Assembly (NCBI RefSeq): GCF_902809815.1
Contig: NZ_CADDIL010000007.1
Coordinates: forward strand, 1-49,694
DNA from: Spiroplasma endosymbiont of Danaus chrysippus
GTDB taxonomy: Bacteria; Bacillota_I; Bacilli_A; Mycoplasmatales; VBWQ01
Length of the DNA stretch: 49,694 nucleotides
Direction of reading: 5' to 3'
Under the pieces are notes generated by a model that searched no databases, was not told where the DNA came from, and saw nothing but the letters and a program-made list of their open reading frames with translations. The position numbers and the translations under genes were made by a program. Within the stretch, counting starts at the first letter, position 1. Each line of letters starts with the position of its first letter. Shown here piece by piece: positions 1 through 10,385 of this stretch.

Positions 1-114
1 TATCCATTATTAAAAATCCTTTCATGTCAAAATTAGTGTTAATTGTATAACACAATTGTTTTTCGAATACATTCAAGTTTTTTTTAAATTAATGGTCTAG
101 TAAAAAGGGCTAAG
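1..114 (-). mobile_element. Right end of an IS3-type element (copy C, cut by window edge)
   Basis: The first 114 bases are the same as the right end of the complete element at 17518-18640: the transposase start codon and its ribosome binding site, the leader, and the terminal sequence ending in AAGGGCTA. Only the 5' end of the transposase gene (reverse strand) is inside the window. The orientation is the same as in the two complete copies. It abuts a decayed metalloprotease gene, so the insertion probably removed or displaced the 5' part of that gene. Confidence 0.9.
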
Positions 115-139
115 TAGCAAGTAGCAAGTAGCAAGTAGC
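113..139. repeat. 7-bp tandem repeat (AGTAGCA) at the IS3 right end
   Basis: Directly outside the IS3 terminus the unit AGTAGCA is repeated about four times with a last imperfect unit. The same motif follows the right ends of the other two IS copies with fewer units (near 18637 and 47880). It may be part of the outer IS sequence, or an array that grew by slippage. Confidence 0.7.
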
Positions 140-669
140 TATTAAAGAAATTAGCGCAAATTATCAAGCGGGTTGATGAGCAACTAATAACATAATTAGT
201 GTTAGTACTCATGAATATGGTCATGCTTTCGATAATTTTTTATCATTAACGGATGCTGATCGTAGTACGTTTAATAACAATTGAAATTGACCTAAAAATA
301 ATAAAATCGAAAATTGTTTACTTAATAAAAATATTTTTAAAATTAATAATGATTATTCATCTGTTTGAAGAGCACAAAATCACGTGATGAGGGCACCAAT
401 TTCTGATTGTAGTCAATTATTAATGGATTACTTAAATGATAAAGTTAATATTAGTAATAGTGATTATCAAAAAAAGATTAGTATTCCCAATGATTATTGT
501 GCAAAGTAATTATGGTCGTATATTTTGAAGCCAAGCGAAACCCTATAAAAAAGGTGAATTTTTTGCCGAAGCCTTTGCTGAATGATTATTAACGCCGCAA
601 TCTGGACGAGGGTGAAATTGAGAATTATTAAATGATTTTTTTATTAAAAAATTACCAACTTATTTATAA
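117..669 (+). pseudogene. Decayed secreted-type zinc metalloprotease (HExxH) fragment
   Basis: Two frames together give one protein-like sequence. The first (to 509) contains ISVSTHEYGHAFDNF, an HExxH zinc site (HEYGH at 210-224). The second (505-669) contains EFFAEAFAEWLLTP, which looks like the downstream glutamate helix that supplies the third zinc ligand, and ends in a normal stop. A one-base shift near 505 separates them. The 5' end is missing at the IS3 junction. The two zinc-binding helices recall lethal-factor-like metallopeptidases (ATLF/M34 type); that family name is an inference. The gene is not functional as it stands. Confidence 0.65.
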
Positions 670-687
670 ATTTTTCCATAAAATATT

Positions 688-846
688 TTAATTAATAAAC
701 TTTTTTAATTCTTCTGTTTTTAAAATTCCTAGAATTTTATTAAAATTAATATTATTTATGCTAGTTAATCTTAATAATCTTGTATTTTTAATAGTTTTTA
801 ATTTATCAAATATCATAGATTTCCTATCTTTTTTAATTTTAATCAT
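688..846 (-). CDS. Short ORF resembling the N-terminus of a transposase
   Basis: A 52-residue reading frame with two possible starts. The second start (at 816) has a purine-rich stretch in front. The peptide is basic and contains RLTSINNINFNKILGIL, a pattern seen near the N-terminus of some IS5-like transposases. Nothing that looks like the rest of such a protein follows. It may be a truncated IS remnant or a chance frame; I would not assign a function. Confidence 0.25.
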   Translation of the reverse strand: MIKIKKDRKSMIFDKLKTIKNTRLLRLTSINNINFNKILGILKTEELKKFIN

Positions 847-994
847 ACTCTAAAAATTAAATTTTAATCCAAGAAGTCTATTATATAGAGAAACATGAAG
901 CAATATTAATAAAGGAAAATTATATAAAATAATAACCTAAAAATAAAATAATATTTATTTTTTTTTACAAATTAATTATTATTAATAAGTTTTA

Positions 995-1291
995 TTAATT
1001 TTTTTGTCTAACAAAATAACCAATCAAAATTAAAACTCCAGGAATAACAAATGTTGTTAAACTAAATAAACCTGTTAAAAATAATCATTTTTCTTCAATA
1101 AAATAATTATTTAAACAAAGTAAAAAGGGAATTACTTGAAATAATCCATAAATAATTATTAAAATGATAACTAGTGAAAAATAATTAAAAAATGTAAATA
1201 TTCCATAAATAATACAGCTAATAAGTAATATTATTGACATAATCATTCCAATTATTAAACCTATTTTAATAAAATTATTATTATTTATCAT
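995..1291 (-). CDS. Small polytopic membrane protein, unknown function
   Basis: The protein has 98 residues and three hydrophobic segments, roughly residues 8-33, 37-58 and 70-92, with a short basic C-terminus (VRQKN). The start ATG at 1291 is preceded by a clear AGGAG ribosome binding site. One in-frame UGA is read as Trp. It stands alone, facing away from a plus-strand transcription unit with a TATAAT-like box near 1340. I do not recognise the family. It is probably an integral membrane protein peculiar to spiroplasmas. Confidence 0.6.
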
Positions 1292-1381
1292 TTTTTAATT
1301 ACTCCTTTTTTTACTTTATATAAAATTTTAATATAAAATGTTATAATATTATTATACTACTTATAGGAGAAAGATAATCTA

Positions 1382-1613
1382 ATGCAAAAAATAAATATTT
1401 TGTTTAAAAATCAGATTCAAAAGAAAATTAAAGTAAATAATTTATTAAAACATAAAAATCAAATTGTATATTTTTATAATGTAATTGTCTTTAAAACATA
1501 TATATTAGTTTATTATTATTACTATAAATAAAAAATACAAACTTAAAATACTACCAATTGACTTTCCAATTGATAATAATACTACTACTTTTTCATCTAA
1601 ATTAATAATTTAA
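1382..1613 (+). pseudogene. Short broken gene with promoter and RBS, unknown
   Basis: A TATAAT-like box (1341-1347) and an AGGAG site (1365-1369) precede an ATG at 1382. The first frame codes for 49 residues, basic at the N-terminus with a hydrophobic, tyrosine-rich end, and stops at 1531. A second frame continues the coding look (KYKLKILPIDFPIDNN) and stops at 1613. One indel around 1525 would join them into about 77 residues. No family is recognisable. The strong terminator at 1720-1770 suggests a real transcription unit that has decayed. Confidence 0.35.
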
Positions 1614-1719
1614 CAAGTTAATATTATTAATTTTTTAAAAAAAATCTTTAAAAGAATACTATAAAAATAGTAGACACTGCTTATAAAAAAATAAATAATA
1701 TAAAAACTTTTTTCTAACT

Positions 1720-1770
1720 AAAAGCAGATTGTAATTTGAAGTGTAAAACTTTGAATTATAATCTGCTTTA
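1720..1770. terminator. Long stem-loop between convergent genes
   Basis: A stem of about 22 bp (AAAGCAGATT... paired with ...AATCTGCTTT) with a short A-rich loop lies between the plus-strand unit ending near 1613 and the minus-strand gene ending at 1790. Imperfect positions can form G-U pairs. Flanking A/T runs fit a bidirectional intrinsic terminator. Confidence 0.75.
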
Positions 1771-1789
1771 ATAATTTTATATTATAACT

Positions 1790-2410
1790 TTATTTTAAAT
1801 ATTTAATTAATAATCTATTGCAAATTTCAATCCATACTCTCCCTAAACTTCTAGTTAAATAGACATTAGAAAATGACATATCGAATGTTAATTTTGCAGG
1901 AAATAAAAATTGAATGTGTCAATCAAGATTATCAAAAAATAATGCAGTAGTTATACCTCTAACAACTTCAGCAGTTGCTAAAAAATCTTGATACGATTCT
2001 TTAAATGAAAAATTCATTCTATTATATGCTACTTCTTCATCTGTAATTTTTCCCTCATTAATTTTATTGATTTCTTTTCCCATTATTTTTAAAGGAACAG
2101 AAAATACATCATAATGATCTGAACCTCAGTCTATTTTATCTGAACCATTATTTAAAAATCATTCTAATATTCTAATAGATTTTGGTTTTTGAAAAGATTT
2201 TAAACCTGTAGAAACTACAAAATCTCAACTTTCATAAGCTGGATTTGATACTGATGAAGTTTTATAACTATGAACAATATCTTTTTTATTTTCACTAAAT
2301 TCATAAGTTATTTCTTTAACTTCTTTTGGACTATTATTTATATTTAAAAAACTATTTGCATTTGTAAACGCTAAACCAATCGTTCCTAATAATGTTACTA
2401 AAGTTTTCAT
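1790..2410 (-). CDS. Secreted protein, unknown function
   Basis: The protein has 206 residues and a typical Sec signal at residues 1-20 (MKTLVTLLGTIGLAFTNANS). There is no lipobox cysteine, so it should be released rather than lipid-anchored. The start at 2410 follows a GAAAGGAA ribosome binding site. The mature part is soluble, mixed charge and tryptophan-containing, with three in-frame UGA codons. It has its own terminator (1720-1770) and is the first gene downstream of the tatD/mnmE block. I recognise no domain; it could act outside the cell on host tissue, but that is only inference. Confidence 0.6.
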
Positions 2411-2478
2411 ATATATTTTCCTTTCATAAATTAAAATATTACATTTTTATTTTTATAAATATTCCATAATTTATTTTA

Positions 2479-2745
2479 TTAAACTTCTGGAACTCAATTA
2501 ACTTTTAAATCGTTATTTTCACCAATAAAATGGTTCTTTCCTTCATCTGTTAATGTTAATTTAACATGTGTATCATGTTCTTTTAAATCTTCTGTAGTTA
2601 AAGGATCACCAAAGTCATTTTCGATACTTACTAAATCAATAATAATATTAGCCCTTCTTAATAGATCAATAGTAATTATTACTTCACCCATTTCATAGCC
2701 TGTTGCTAAAAAAATAGCTACTTTAAACTTCTCATTATTACTCAT
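2479..2745 (-). pseudogene. DJ-1/PfpI-like fragment
   Basis: The 88-residue frame starts like a DJ-1/PfpI family protein: FKVAIFLATGYEMGEVIITI, then LLRRANIIIDLVSIEND. The usual family length is about 180-190 residues, and the nucleophile-elbow cysteine region is absent. From about residue 48 onward the sequence (EDLKEHDTHVKLTL...) no longer follows the family. An internal deletion or 3' replacement is likely. Its start overlaps the end of tatD by 8 bases, so it would be translationally coupled to it. Product function, if any, is unknown. Confidence 0.5.
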
Positions 2746-3583
2746 TATTTCTTTTCAATTCATTATTTAATTTAAAAACATTAATAGCATTTTCCCTAGT
2801 TGCATTAATAATACTTTGTTTTGGGATCTTCTTTAATTCAGCTATTTTATTAACTGTAAATATTATATTTTCTGGATGATTAATTGTTAATCCATTTTTG
2901 GGATTTTTGCCTCTTTTTGGTTCAGGAGTTAAATATGGCGCATCTGTTTCAACTAATATTTTATTAATTGGTATATTTTTTGCTACCTCTTGTAACTTCA
3001 AAGCATTTTTATATGTCACATTACCTGCAAAAGAAATATAAAAACCTTGTTTTATAAATTTTTCAGCTATTACTTTTGTTCCCGTAAAACAATGAAGAAC
3101 ACCATTAGTAATATTTTCTTTTTTAATAATTTCAAAAGCATCTTCAAAAGCATTACGAATATGTAATAATACAGGTAATTTATGTTCTTTAGCTAATTTT
3201 AGTTGTTCAATAAATCATTTTTTTTGCAATTGTGGTTCTGTAAATTTATGATAATAATCTAATCCAATTTCACCAATAGCAACTACTTTACCAGTTGCTA
3301 TTAATTTTTTCAATTCTGAAATAGTATTACTATCGCAAGTATTTACTTCTGTTGGATGAATACCTACAGCTGCATAAAGATTGGGAATTTTTTCTTCACT
3401 CTCAAATTCATAAATTTGACTAACAGCTTGCTTACTAGTATTTAAGTCAAAACCAACATTACAAATACTACCAATACTATCACCTGCTGAATAAGCATCA
3501 GTTAATAATTTTAATATTTCTGTTTCATCATAATGTTTTGACATTAAATGACAATGAGTATCAAAAATTCCATTATTAGCCAT
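2738..3583 (-). CDS. tatD: TatD family metal-dependent deoxyribonuclease
   Basis: The 281-residue protein carries the TatD metal ligands: DTHCHL near the N-terminus, EIGLDYY (Glu), LHIRNAF (His), HCFTGT (His) and ETDAPYL (Asp). TatD enzymes are cytoplasmic metal-dependent 3'-5' exonucleases or hydrolases of the amidohydrolase superfamily. I chose the start at 3583 (MANNGIF), because a GGGAAGG site lies at the right distance upstream. The gene lies 17 bases downstream of mnmE in the same direction and is probably co-transcribed. One UGA codon (Trp) interrupts it under the standard code. Confidence 0.92.
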
Positions 3584-3600
3584 ATATTTTACCTTCCCTT

Positions 3601-4956
3601 TTATTTTCCTAAACAAAATCTTTTAAAAATTTCATCTAATAAATCAGTTTCAAATTTTTTACCTTGCATTTCTAAAATCTTATTTCATGCAGTTTGTAAG
3701 TGAACAATAATTAAGTCTATCGAAATATTCTTTTTTAAATCTTTTAATGCTTCTGAAATACTAAGTTCAATTTCATCCAAATATGCTAATTGTCTTGTAT
3801 TCGCAAAAAGTAATTCTTTATCAAAATTAATTTCAGTAGTTATAATTTTATTTTTTATTCCTAAAATTAGATTTTCAATTTCGCCCATTATTGCACTAAC
3901 TTTTACCACATTAAAATTATTTTTAATGTCTAATTTTAATTTTAACCTTAAATCCGTTTTATTAATAGCAATAAGGTAATTTTTATGTTTTATTTTTTCT
4001 AATAATTGTTTATCCTCAATACTTAAATCTTTTGAACCATCTAGTACTAATATTATTAAATCTGCTTCGTTTAAAGCCTTATGTGATTTATCAATACCTG
4101 CTTTTTCGATATCATTTAAAGTATGACGTATACCTGCTGTATCAATTAAATTTAAACTAATATCACCCAAATTAATTTTGCCTTCTACCAGATCTCTTGT
4201 TGTTCCTTCTTCATTAGAAACAATAGCTTTATCTTCATTTAAAAGCACATTTAATAGGGAAGATTTTCCAACATTAGGTTTTCCAATAATAACTGTATTA
4301 ATTCCCTCTTTTATAGTTTTAGTAATTTTACTATGTTCTTTAATAACTTTTATTTTATTTAAAAATTTTTCAACTAAAGGAATAACATTATTAATTGTTT
4401 TTTCCTCAACCCCATCGTATTCAGGATAATCAATATTAACTGTTATATTAGCAATTAAAGTTAGTAATTCTGAAAATAATTCATCAATTAGTATTCTTGT
4501 TTTACCACTTAAACTATTAATAGCGGTTTTTAAAATAGTATTATTTTCAGCCATAATTAAATCATTAATAGCTTGTGCTTCAATTAAATCAATTTTATCA
4601 TTTAAATAAGCTCTTGTCGTAAATTCTCCTCTTGTTGCCATTCTCATACCTGTAGATAGTAATAATTGCAAAATCTTTTGTGTTATTAGCACTCCACCAT
4701 GACAATTAATTTCAATTGTATCTTCACCTGTAAAAGATTTGGGAGCGCGATAACATGCTAAAACAACTTGATCAATTTTATTCTTATTATGATCAATAAT
4801 ATATCCTGTTATTAAAGTGTGACCTTTTTGATTTAAAATATCTTTATCAAAAACCTTATTTAATAGTTCATAAGTATCTTTTCCTGAAATTCTAATAATA
4901 CTAATTGCTTGATTTAAAGGTGCGGTTGCAATTGCAGTAATAGTATCATTTAACAT
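3601..4956 (-). CDS. mnmE: tRNA uridine-5-carboxymethylaminomethyl(34) synthesis GTPase MnmE
   Basis: The 451-residue product fits the usual 450-460. The N-terminal tetrahydrofolate-binding domain (about 1-120) includes GEDTIEINCHGG. A helical domain surrounds a GTPase domain with P-loop GKPNVGKS at 225-232, the switch motif GTTRD, the DTAGI motif and NKTD. The C-terminus ends in FCLGK, the conserved MnmE tail with the catalytic cysteine. With MnmG it modifies the wobble uridine of certain tRNAs. It sits in the classical rpmH-rnpA-yidC-jag-mnmE order. One UGA (Trp) lies near the C-terminus. Confidence 0.97.
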
Positions 4957-5006
4957 TTTTCCCTCTTTTCATTTAAACAATCTAAGATTTTAAATCTTAG
5001 ATTACT

Positions 5007-5600
5007 CTAATTTTCCAATCTAATTACTACATGACGGTTATAACCTATACCTTCAGAAAAGCTTGATATTCCTTCAATATTTTTAACTATTTCATGTATA
5101 ATTTTTCTTTGGTTATTAGGCATTGATTCAAAATGAAACATTTCTTTACTTATTCTTATTTTTTTTATAATTTCATATATTCTAATTTTTAAATTTTGTT
5201 TTTGAATATTTAAATAATTATTAACATTTATTACTATTTGATAGTTTCTTTTAAATTTTGTTTCTAAATAAGTAATAAGTAAATTTTGTAAAGCACTAAT
5301 TGTATAACCTTTTTTGCCAATTAAAATTGAATTTTCATTTTTACAATTAATATTAATATAAAATTTATTGCCATTTAATATTATTTCTTCTTGATAATTT
5401 TTTATATTAAAAAGTTCCAATAAATCATGTCATTTATCATTCAAATAATTTTTAACATCATTTTCGTTAAAAATAAAAATTTTAGTAATGGTTTTAAATA
5501 AACGTTTTTCTATACCTAATTTTATATAAAATGTCTTGGGGGGTAAATTTTTGATAGTTTTTTCTAAATCAATATTTTTTTAAATGATTTAATTTCCATC
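5007..5600 (-). CDS. khpB: KhpB/Jag-type RNA-binding protein, frameshifted near its start
   Basis: The 3' part encodes a KH domain with IGKKG as the GxxG loop and an R3H domain with NNQRKIIHEIV (R-x3-H), ending HVVIRLEN. The 5' part starts at 5600 with MEIKSFKK, the typical Jag N-terminus. It then hits a stop, because a run of seven A (5575-5581) is one short of what is needed to continue into DLEKTIKNLPPKTFYI. With one extra A the protein is about 198 residues. KhpB is an RNA-binding partner of KhpA in Firmicutes. Its place between yidC and mnmE supports the name. Confidence 0.85.
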
Positions 5601-5624
5601 TTTTTTTCTCCACATTATAATAAA

Positions 5625-6806
5625 TTACTTATTTTTTTTAGGTTGAACAACTATTTCAGATTTTGTAAATATCTTTTTAATCTTACTTGAAAATGATGTA
5701 CTAATTGTACCATTTTTTTTATAACGGCTACATTTATGTTTATTATAGTAATGAAAACCAAGAGTTTGAAATATTTGTAATATTCCAGAAATAATTCAAT
5801 AAATGCCTAATCCTGAAGGAGCAACACATACATAAAATAAAAACATAAAAATCATAACGCTTTGAATAATAACTTGTTTTTTTAATGCAGCTTTTGCTTC
5901 TTTAGTTTTAATCTTCTGTCGTGAACGATTTAAAAACATCGGTAATAACATAGAAACTAATTGTGTTGGTATATATATAACAATAATTATTAAATACATA
6001 AATTGGCCATGGGTAACCATAGTTCATGGTTGTTCAACTAAACTAATAGCACCAACAACAGTATTTTTTAATAAATTAGTTGATTTCATAACAGTAAACA
6101 TAGCTGTTAAGAAAGGAAGTGATAAAAACATTGGAATAAAAGCAGCCATTGGATTTATTCCTTCTTTTTTATAAATAGCCATTAATTCCATTTGTTGTTT
6201 TTGTTTTGCACTTGGATCACGTGAATGTTTATATTTGGCTTGAATTTCGGAAGTTTTCATTTGCACTGATTGCATTTTTTCCTGATTTTGTTGGGCTTTA
6301 AAAGTAAATACTAATGTAATAAGTTTAATAATTAAGGTTGTAAAAATAATAGCAAAAATAACACTTACTGATCAATATTTTGAATTTACATCAACTCCAC
6401 GACTTAATCCAGCAGAAATACTAACTAAGATTCAAGCAATTGGATAAACAAACATTCCAAAGAACGGTGATTTAGTTTGCGTTCAAGCTTCACTTCATGT
6501 TCTAATCCCTGTAAATCCATATTCATAAATATTGTTACCATTAAAATGAAAAATGTGATTTTTTGCTACATCACTGTTACCAATAAGTAATTCAAAAAAA
6601 ACAGCCGCTACATTATATTTTTGAAAATCATAAGCTGAAATAACATCACTAGTTGCAACATTAGGATCACCCATAGTCTGACCGCAACCTCAAAGTGTTG
6701 ACATCAATAAAAAAGTCCCTAAAATAATTTTAGTTCATTTTCATGTTATTTTTAATCAAACGTTTTTTTTCTGTTGTTCAGGAAATAAAAACTTTTTATA
6801 TTGCAT
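5625..6806 (-). CDS. yidC: Membrane protein insertase YidC/Oxa1
   Basis: The 393-residue polytopic membrane protein begins MQYKKFLFPEQQ after an AGGAG site. A hydrophobic segment with a cysteine (STLWGCG) lies near residue 40. An extracytoplasmic region, several membrane helices and a cytoplasmic basic loop (KYKHSRDPSAKQKQQ) follow, then the Oxa1 core (GINPMAAFIPMFLSLPFLTA) and a lysine-rich tail. The many UGA codons are all Trp. It inserts and folds membrane proteins, alone or with Sec. It is 13 bases downstream of rnpA. Confidence 0.95.
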
Positions 6807-6819
6807 TAATTTTACTCTC

Positions 6820-7149
6820 CTATAATGGGATTTTCATTAAAAGATGTAATAAAGAGCTAAGATTTTCTTCATATGTATTAGATAAATAATTTTTTCTAAT
6901 CATAATTACTATATCTACTGGTCAATCTTTTTTAATATCTACTAACATTCCTCGTACTTGACGTTTAATCTTATTACGTGCAAAAGCAAAACGAACTAGT
7001 TTTTTTCCTACTGATACACCTACTCGTATAGTTTCAAAATCTACTCTATTCATATAATAGATAAAAAATTGACCATTTGAAATACTTTTTCCTTCATTAA
7101 TTAAATATTTAAAATGATGATTTTTCAAAAGGCGGTATTTTTTTTCCAT
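6820..7149 (-). CDS. rnpA: Ribonuclease P protein component
   Basis: The 109-residue basic protein starts MEKKYRLLKNHHFKYL and carries the RNase P signature FAFARNKIKRQVR (about residues 53-65). RnpA helps the catalytic RNA mature the 5' ends of tRNAs. The order rpmH, rnpA, yidC is the standard bacterial origin arrangement. One UGA (Trp) lies at about residue 76. The gene ends just before the yidC ribosome binding site. Confidence 0.96.
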
Positions 7150-7178
7150 ATTTTGTTCACCTTATTTTATTTTTTAAA

Positions 7179-7313
7179 CTATGCTGTTAATTTTTTACGT
7201 CCTCTTTGACGTCTTCTTTTAATAACATTAATTCCTGTCGCAGATTTCATTCTTGCAAAAAAACCATGAGTTTTTTGATGTTTTCTCTTACTTGGTTGAT
7301 ATGTCGGTTTCAT
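7179..7313 (-). CDS. rpmH: 50S ribosomal protein L34
   Basis: The 44-residue, very basic protein starts [18 protein letters not shown] and ends [12 protein letters not shown], the usual L34 pattern and length. It is the first gene of the leftward origin operon. An AAAGGAG-like ribosome binding site stands just upstream, and transcription should start in the intergenic oriC region. Confidence 0.97.
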   Translation of the reverse strand: MKPTYQPSKRKHQKTHGFFARMKSATGINVIKRRRQRGRKKLTA

Positions 7314-7580
7314 TTTTTTTCTCCTTTTTTTAAAATTCTAATAAAAAATCATTAAGAGTATTGTAACATAATATTTATATCTTAACAAATTATTCTGTTT
7401 ATTTTTAATAAAAACAATATTAGTTTAACAAAAAAATAAATCATTTATAATATTAAATAATAAATATCATTTTTTTTTATTTTTTTTAAAAGTATAATAC
7501 AGATTATAATTATAAAAAAGTTATCAACATTAATCCACAATTTATCCACAATAATTATATTAATTAAAGAGGTTTTTAAA
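7314..7580. other. oriC region, left part, with DnaA boxes
   Basis: This very A/T-rich divergent region between rpmH and dnaA contains a perfect DnaA box TTATCCACA at 7542-7550. Near-matches lie at 7521-7529 (TTATCAACA) and 7531-7539 (TAATCCACA). Long A/T runs (about 7430-7500) suit a DNA unwinding element. Promoters for both rpmH and dnaA must also lie here. A second DnaA-box group follows dnaA, giving the split (bipartite) origin known from Firmicutes. Confidence 0.88.
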
Positions 7581-8960
7581 ATGAATGACACTGATAATAA
7601 ACGAGAAAACTTTCAAAATATTTGAAATAAAGTTAAAAATTTTCTTCAATATGATGAAATGATTGATCCAAGTATTTTTAATAACTATATTAAAAACACT
7701 TATATTTATGATATTTTTGAAAATAAATGTTTAATTATTGTTGATTCACTATTTGCAAAAGAAATTTTAACTAAAAATATAACATTTAAAGTTAAAGAAA
7801 TTTTGGAAAGAATTATTCAACAAAATCTTCAAATTGAATTTTTAGAACTTAATGAAGCAAAGAAGCAAAAAATATATGTAGAAAAAGATTTTGTTGAATT
7901 TAATAAATTGCAACAAATTAAAAAACAATTTCAATTTAATAACTTTGTTAAAGGTGAATCAAATAACGATGCTTATCAAGCAGCATTTTCAATTACCATA
8001 GAACTTGGTAGGTATTGAAATCCCTTATTTATCTATGGTAATTCTGGATTAGGAAAAACACATTTACTTCATGCTATTGAAAATGAAATACTAACAAAAT
8101 ATAATAATCAAAAAAAAGTACTTTACTTATCTTCTGAAGAATTTGGTCGTATGGTACCAGAAATTATTAAACAAAATGTTAATGATATTGAAAAATTTAA
8201 AGATTCATTTAATCAATACGATGTTCTTCTCGTTGATGATATTCAATTTTTAGCTAATCGTAGTAAAACAAATGAAATATTTTTTCATATATTTAATAGT
8301 TTTGTTAACAAACAAAAACAAATTGTTATTACATCAGATAAACATCCTGATGATTTATATGGTTTTGAAGAAAGAAATGTTTCAAGATTTCAAAGTGGTT
8401 TAAGTGTTGGTATTGATTCACCAGATTTTGAAACTTCATTAATTATTTTAAAAGAAAAAATTAAGTCTTTAAATTATGATCCAAGCATTTTTACTGAAGA
8501 ATCTTTAAGTTTTATTGCTTTAAATTTTAATAGTGATGTTAGAAAATTAGAAGGAGCATTAAATAGATTAATTTTTTACAGCATTTTATATATAAAACCT
8601 AATCATTTAATAGTACTTGAAGACGTTATGAAAGCTTTTAAAACATCAAATACTTCATTAAAAGAAAAACTAACTATTAAAAAAATTAAAACAATTGTAT
8701 CTGAATATTATAATATTCCAATCAAATTATTGATTAGTACTTCTAGAGTTAAAACGATAACAATAGCACGCCATGTAGCAATGTATTTAATAAAAACACT
8801 TTTAAATGAATCATATACAAAAATTGGTTCTGAATTTGGAGGTAAAGATCATACAACAGTAATGAATGCTTATAACAAAATTAAAAAAAATATTGAAACT
8901 AATTATGAATTTAAAAAAAATATTGAAAGATTATCACGTGAATGTTTAAAACACAATTAA
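7581..8960 (+). CDS. dnaA: Chromosomal replication initiator DnaA
   Basis: The 459-residue protein has the AAA+ Walker A GNSGLGKT (residues 153-160), Walker B LLVDDIQF (about 217-224) and the C-terminal DNA-binding helix-turn-helix with the DnaA signature GGKDHTTVMNAYNKI. It starts at 7581 after an AGAGG site. The N-terminal domain is short and poorly conserved, as usual. It binds the TTATCCACA boxes on both sides and opens the origin. No frameshift is present here, unlike several genes downstream. Confidence 0.98.
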
Positions 8961-9140
8961 TCCACTATTTTAATCATAAATTATTAACATATAAAATCCT
9001 GATTTTTTACTTATTTTATAAGTTAAAATTAGTTATTCACATTAATCCACATTGTAATATTATTAATAATTAAATAAATAATAGTAATTAATATATATAA
9101 TATATAATTAATTATTAATGTTTAAAAATGGGAGATATTT
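8961..9140. other. oriC region, right part (dnaA-dnaN intergenic)
   Basis: This spacer has DnaA-box-like 9-mers TTATTCACA (9033-9041) and TTAATCCACA (9042-9051), plus a weaker match near 8957-8966. An extended A/T stretch with alternating TA steps (about 9060-9115) follows. It may be the duplex-unwinding side of the bipartite origin. It must also carry any separate promoter for dnaN. Confidence 0.8.
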
Positions 9141-10328
9141 ATGAAAATCGAAATCAAAAGTTCTATATTATTCAAAATAATAAAAAAAATAATAAAAATA
9201 ACAATTTCTAATAACAATTATGAAGAATTATCTTGTTTTTTATTAGAAGTTGAAAAAGAAAAAATAATTTTAACCGCATCTAATGGTAATTTATCATTAA
9301 AATATGAACTAAATAATAATGAAAAATACTTAAAAATATTAAATATTGGTTCAGTATTAATTAATACTAAAATTATTTATGATATTTTTAGCAAATTAGA
9401 AGATGAATGAATTTTATTTGAACTTAAAATTAATAACTTAATCATTAGTAATTTTAAAAATGATAATAATGATTTTATCTTCAAATTAAGTACGTTAACA
9501 ATTGAAAAATTTCCAAAAATTAACTTTAATAAAAATATTAAAAATAAAGTATCTTTTAATAAAAGTTTGTTACAAAATATAAATGAACAAATTGCTTTTG
9601 CAACAAATACAAACAATAATAAACCAGCATTAAGTGGAATTAATTTTAAATTTAATGATCAAAAGTTATTTGTTACAGCAACTGATGGATATTGTTTAGC
9701 AAAAAAGTGTTTTTCTTTTGAAGAAAAATTAGAATTTAGTAATAAAGAGTTTAATATTCCAGTTCATTTAATAAATGAAATTGATAAAATTACTAGTGAT
9801 TTAAATTCAAATATAAATTTTTATTTTGAAAATGATTATAATTTAATTATTGAAATTGAAAATTTTTTATTTCAAACACGAATGATTGAAGGTACTTATC
9901 CAAATACGGATGATATTATTAAAAATATTATAGAAAAAGAAAAAAATATTATTGAAATTAATAACGTTAGAGAATTTTTAAAAATTATTGAATTATCAAT
10001 AATTTTAGCAAAAAAAGATACTTCACCTATGATTCAATTTTGAATCAATGTGGAAAAAAATGATTTTAAAATTAATTGTTTATCTAATAATGATAGTATA
10101 GGTGAAGTAATTGAACAATTTAAAAAATTTCATATTGTGAAATCTAAAAGTTTAAAAGAAGAAATAAAAGTAGTTTTTAATTCAAAATTAATTATTAATG
10201 CTTTAAAATCTTTTAATAAATGTAAAAAAGTAAATTTGAAAATTTCTTGACCAAAAAATTATACAATTATTGATAGTGAAGAAGAAACTGGGTTATTACA
10301 ACTAGTTTTACCAATTGGAGAAAAATAA
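9141..10328 (+). CDS. dnaN: DNA polymerase III sliding clamp, beta subunit
   Basis: The 395-residue product is divergent but recognisable: MKIEIKSSILFKIIKKI at the start, PALSGINFKF and TDGYCLAKK in the middle domain, and the C-terminal LVLPIGEK, which matches the usual C-terminal pattern of the clamp. It forms a ring that tethers the polymerase to DNA. The start at 9141 follows GGGAG. It is directly downstream of dnaA, as in most bacteria. Three in-frame UGA codons read as Trp. Confidence 0.95.
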
Positions 10329-10385
10329 TATGATATAACTAAAATAGTTATTTTTAATTAATAAGCTAAGAAAAGGTAAAAAATA

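Noticed and set aside
113-139. Possible CRISPR array (short repeats)
   Set aside because: Units are only 7 bp and directly joined with no spacers; no cas genes are present.
5536-5545. Second possible frameshift in khpB at the six-G run
   Set aside because: With six G it codes in frame for KNLPPKTF, so no correction is needed.
5625-6806. Apparent breaks in yidC, and likewise in mnmE, cysS, folC, ung and rarA
   Set aside because: They are UGA codons. With UGA as Trp these genes are uninterrupted and of normal length.
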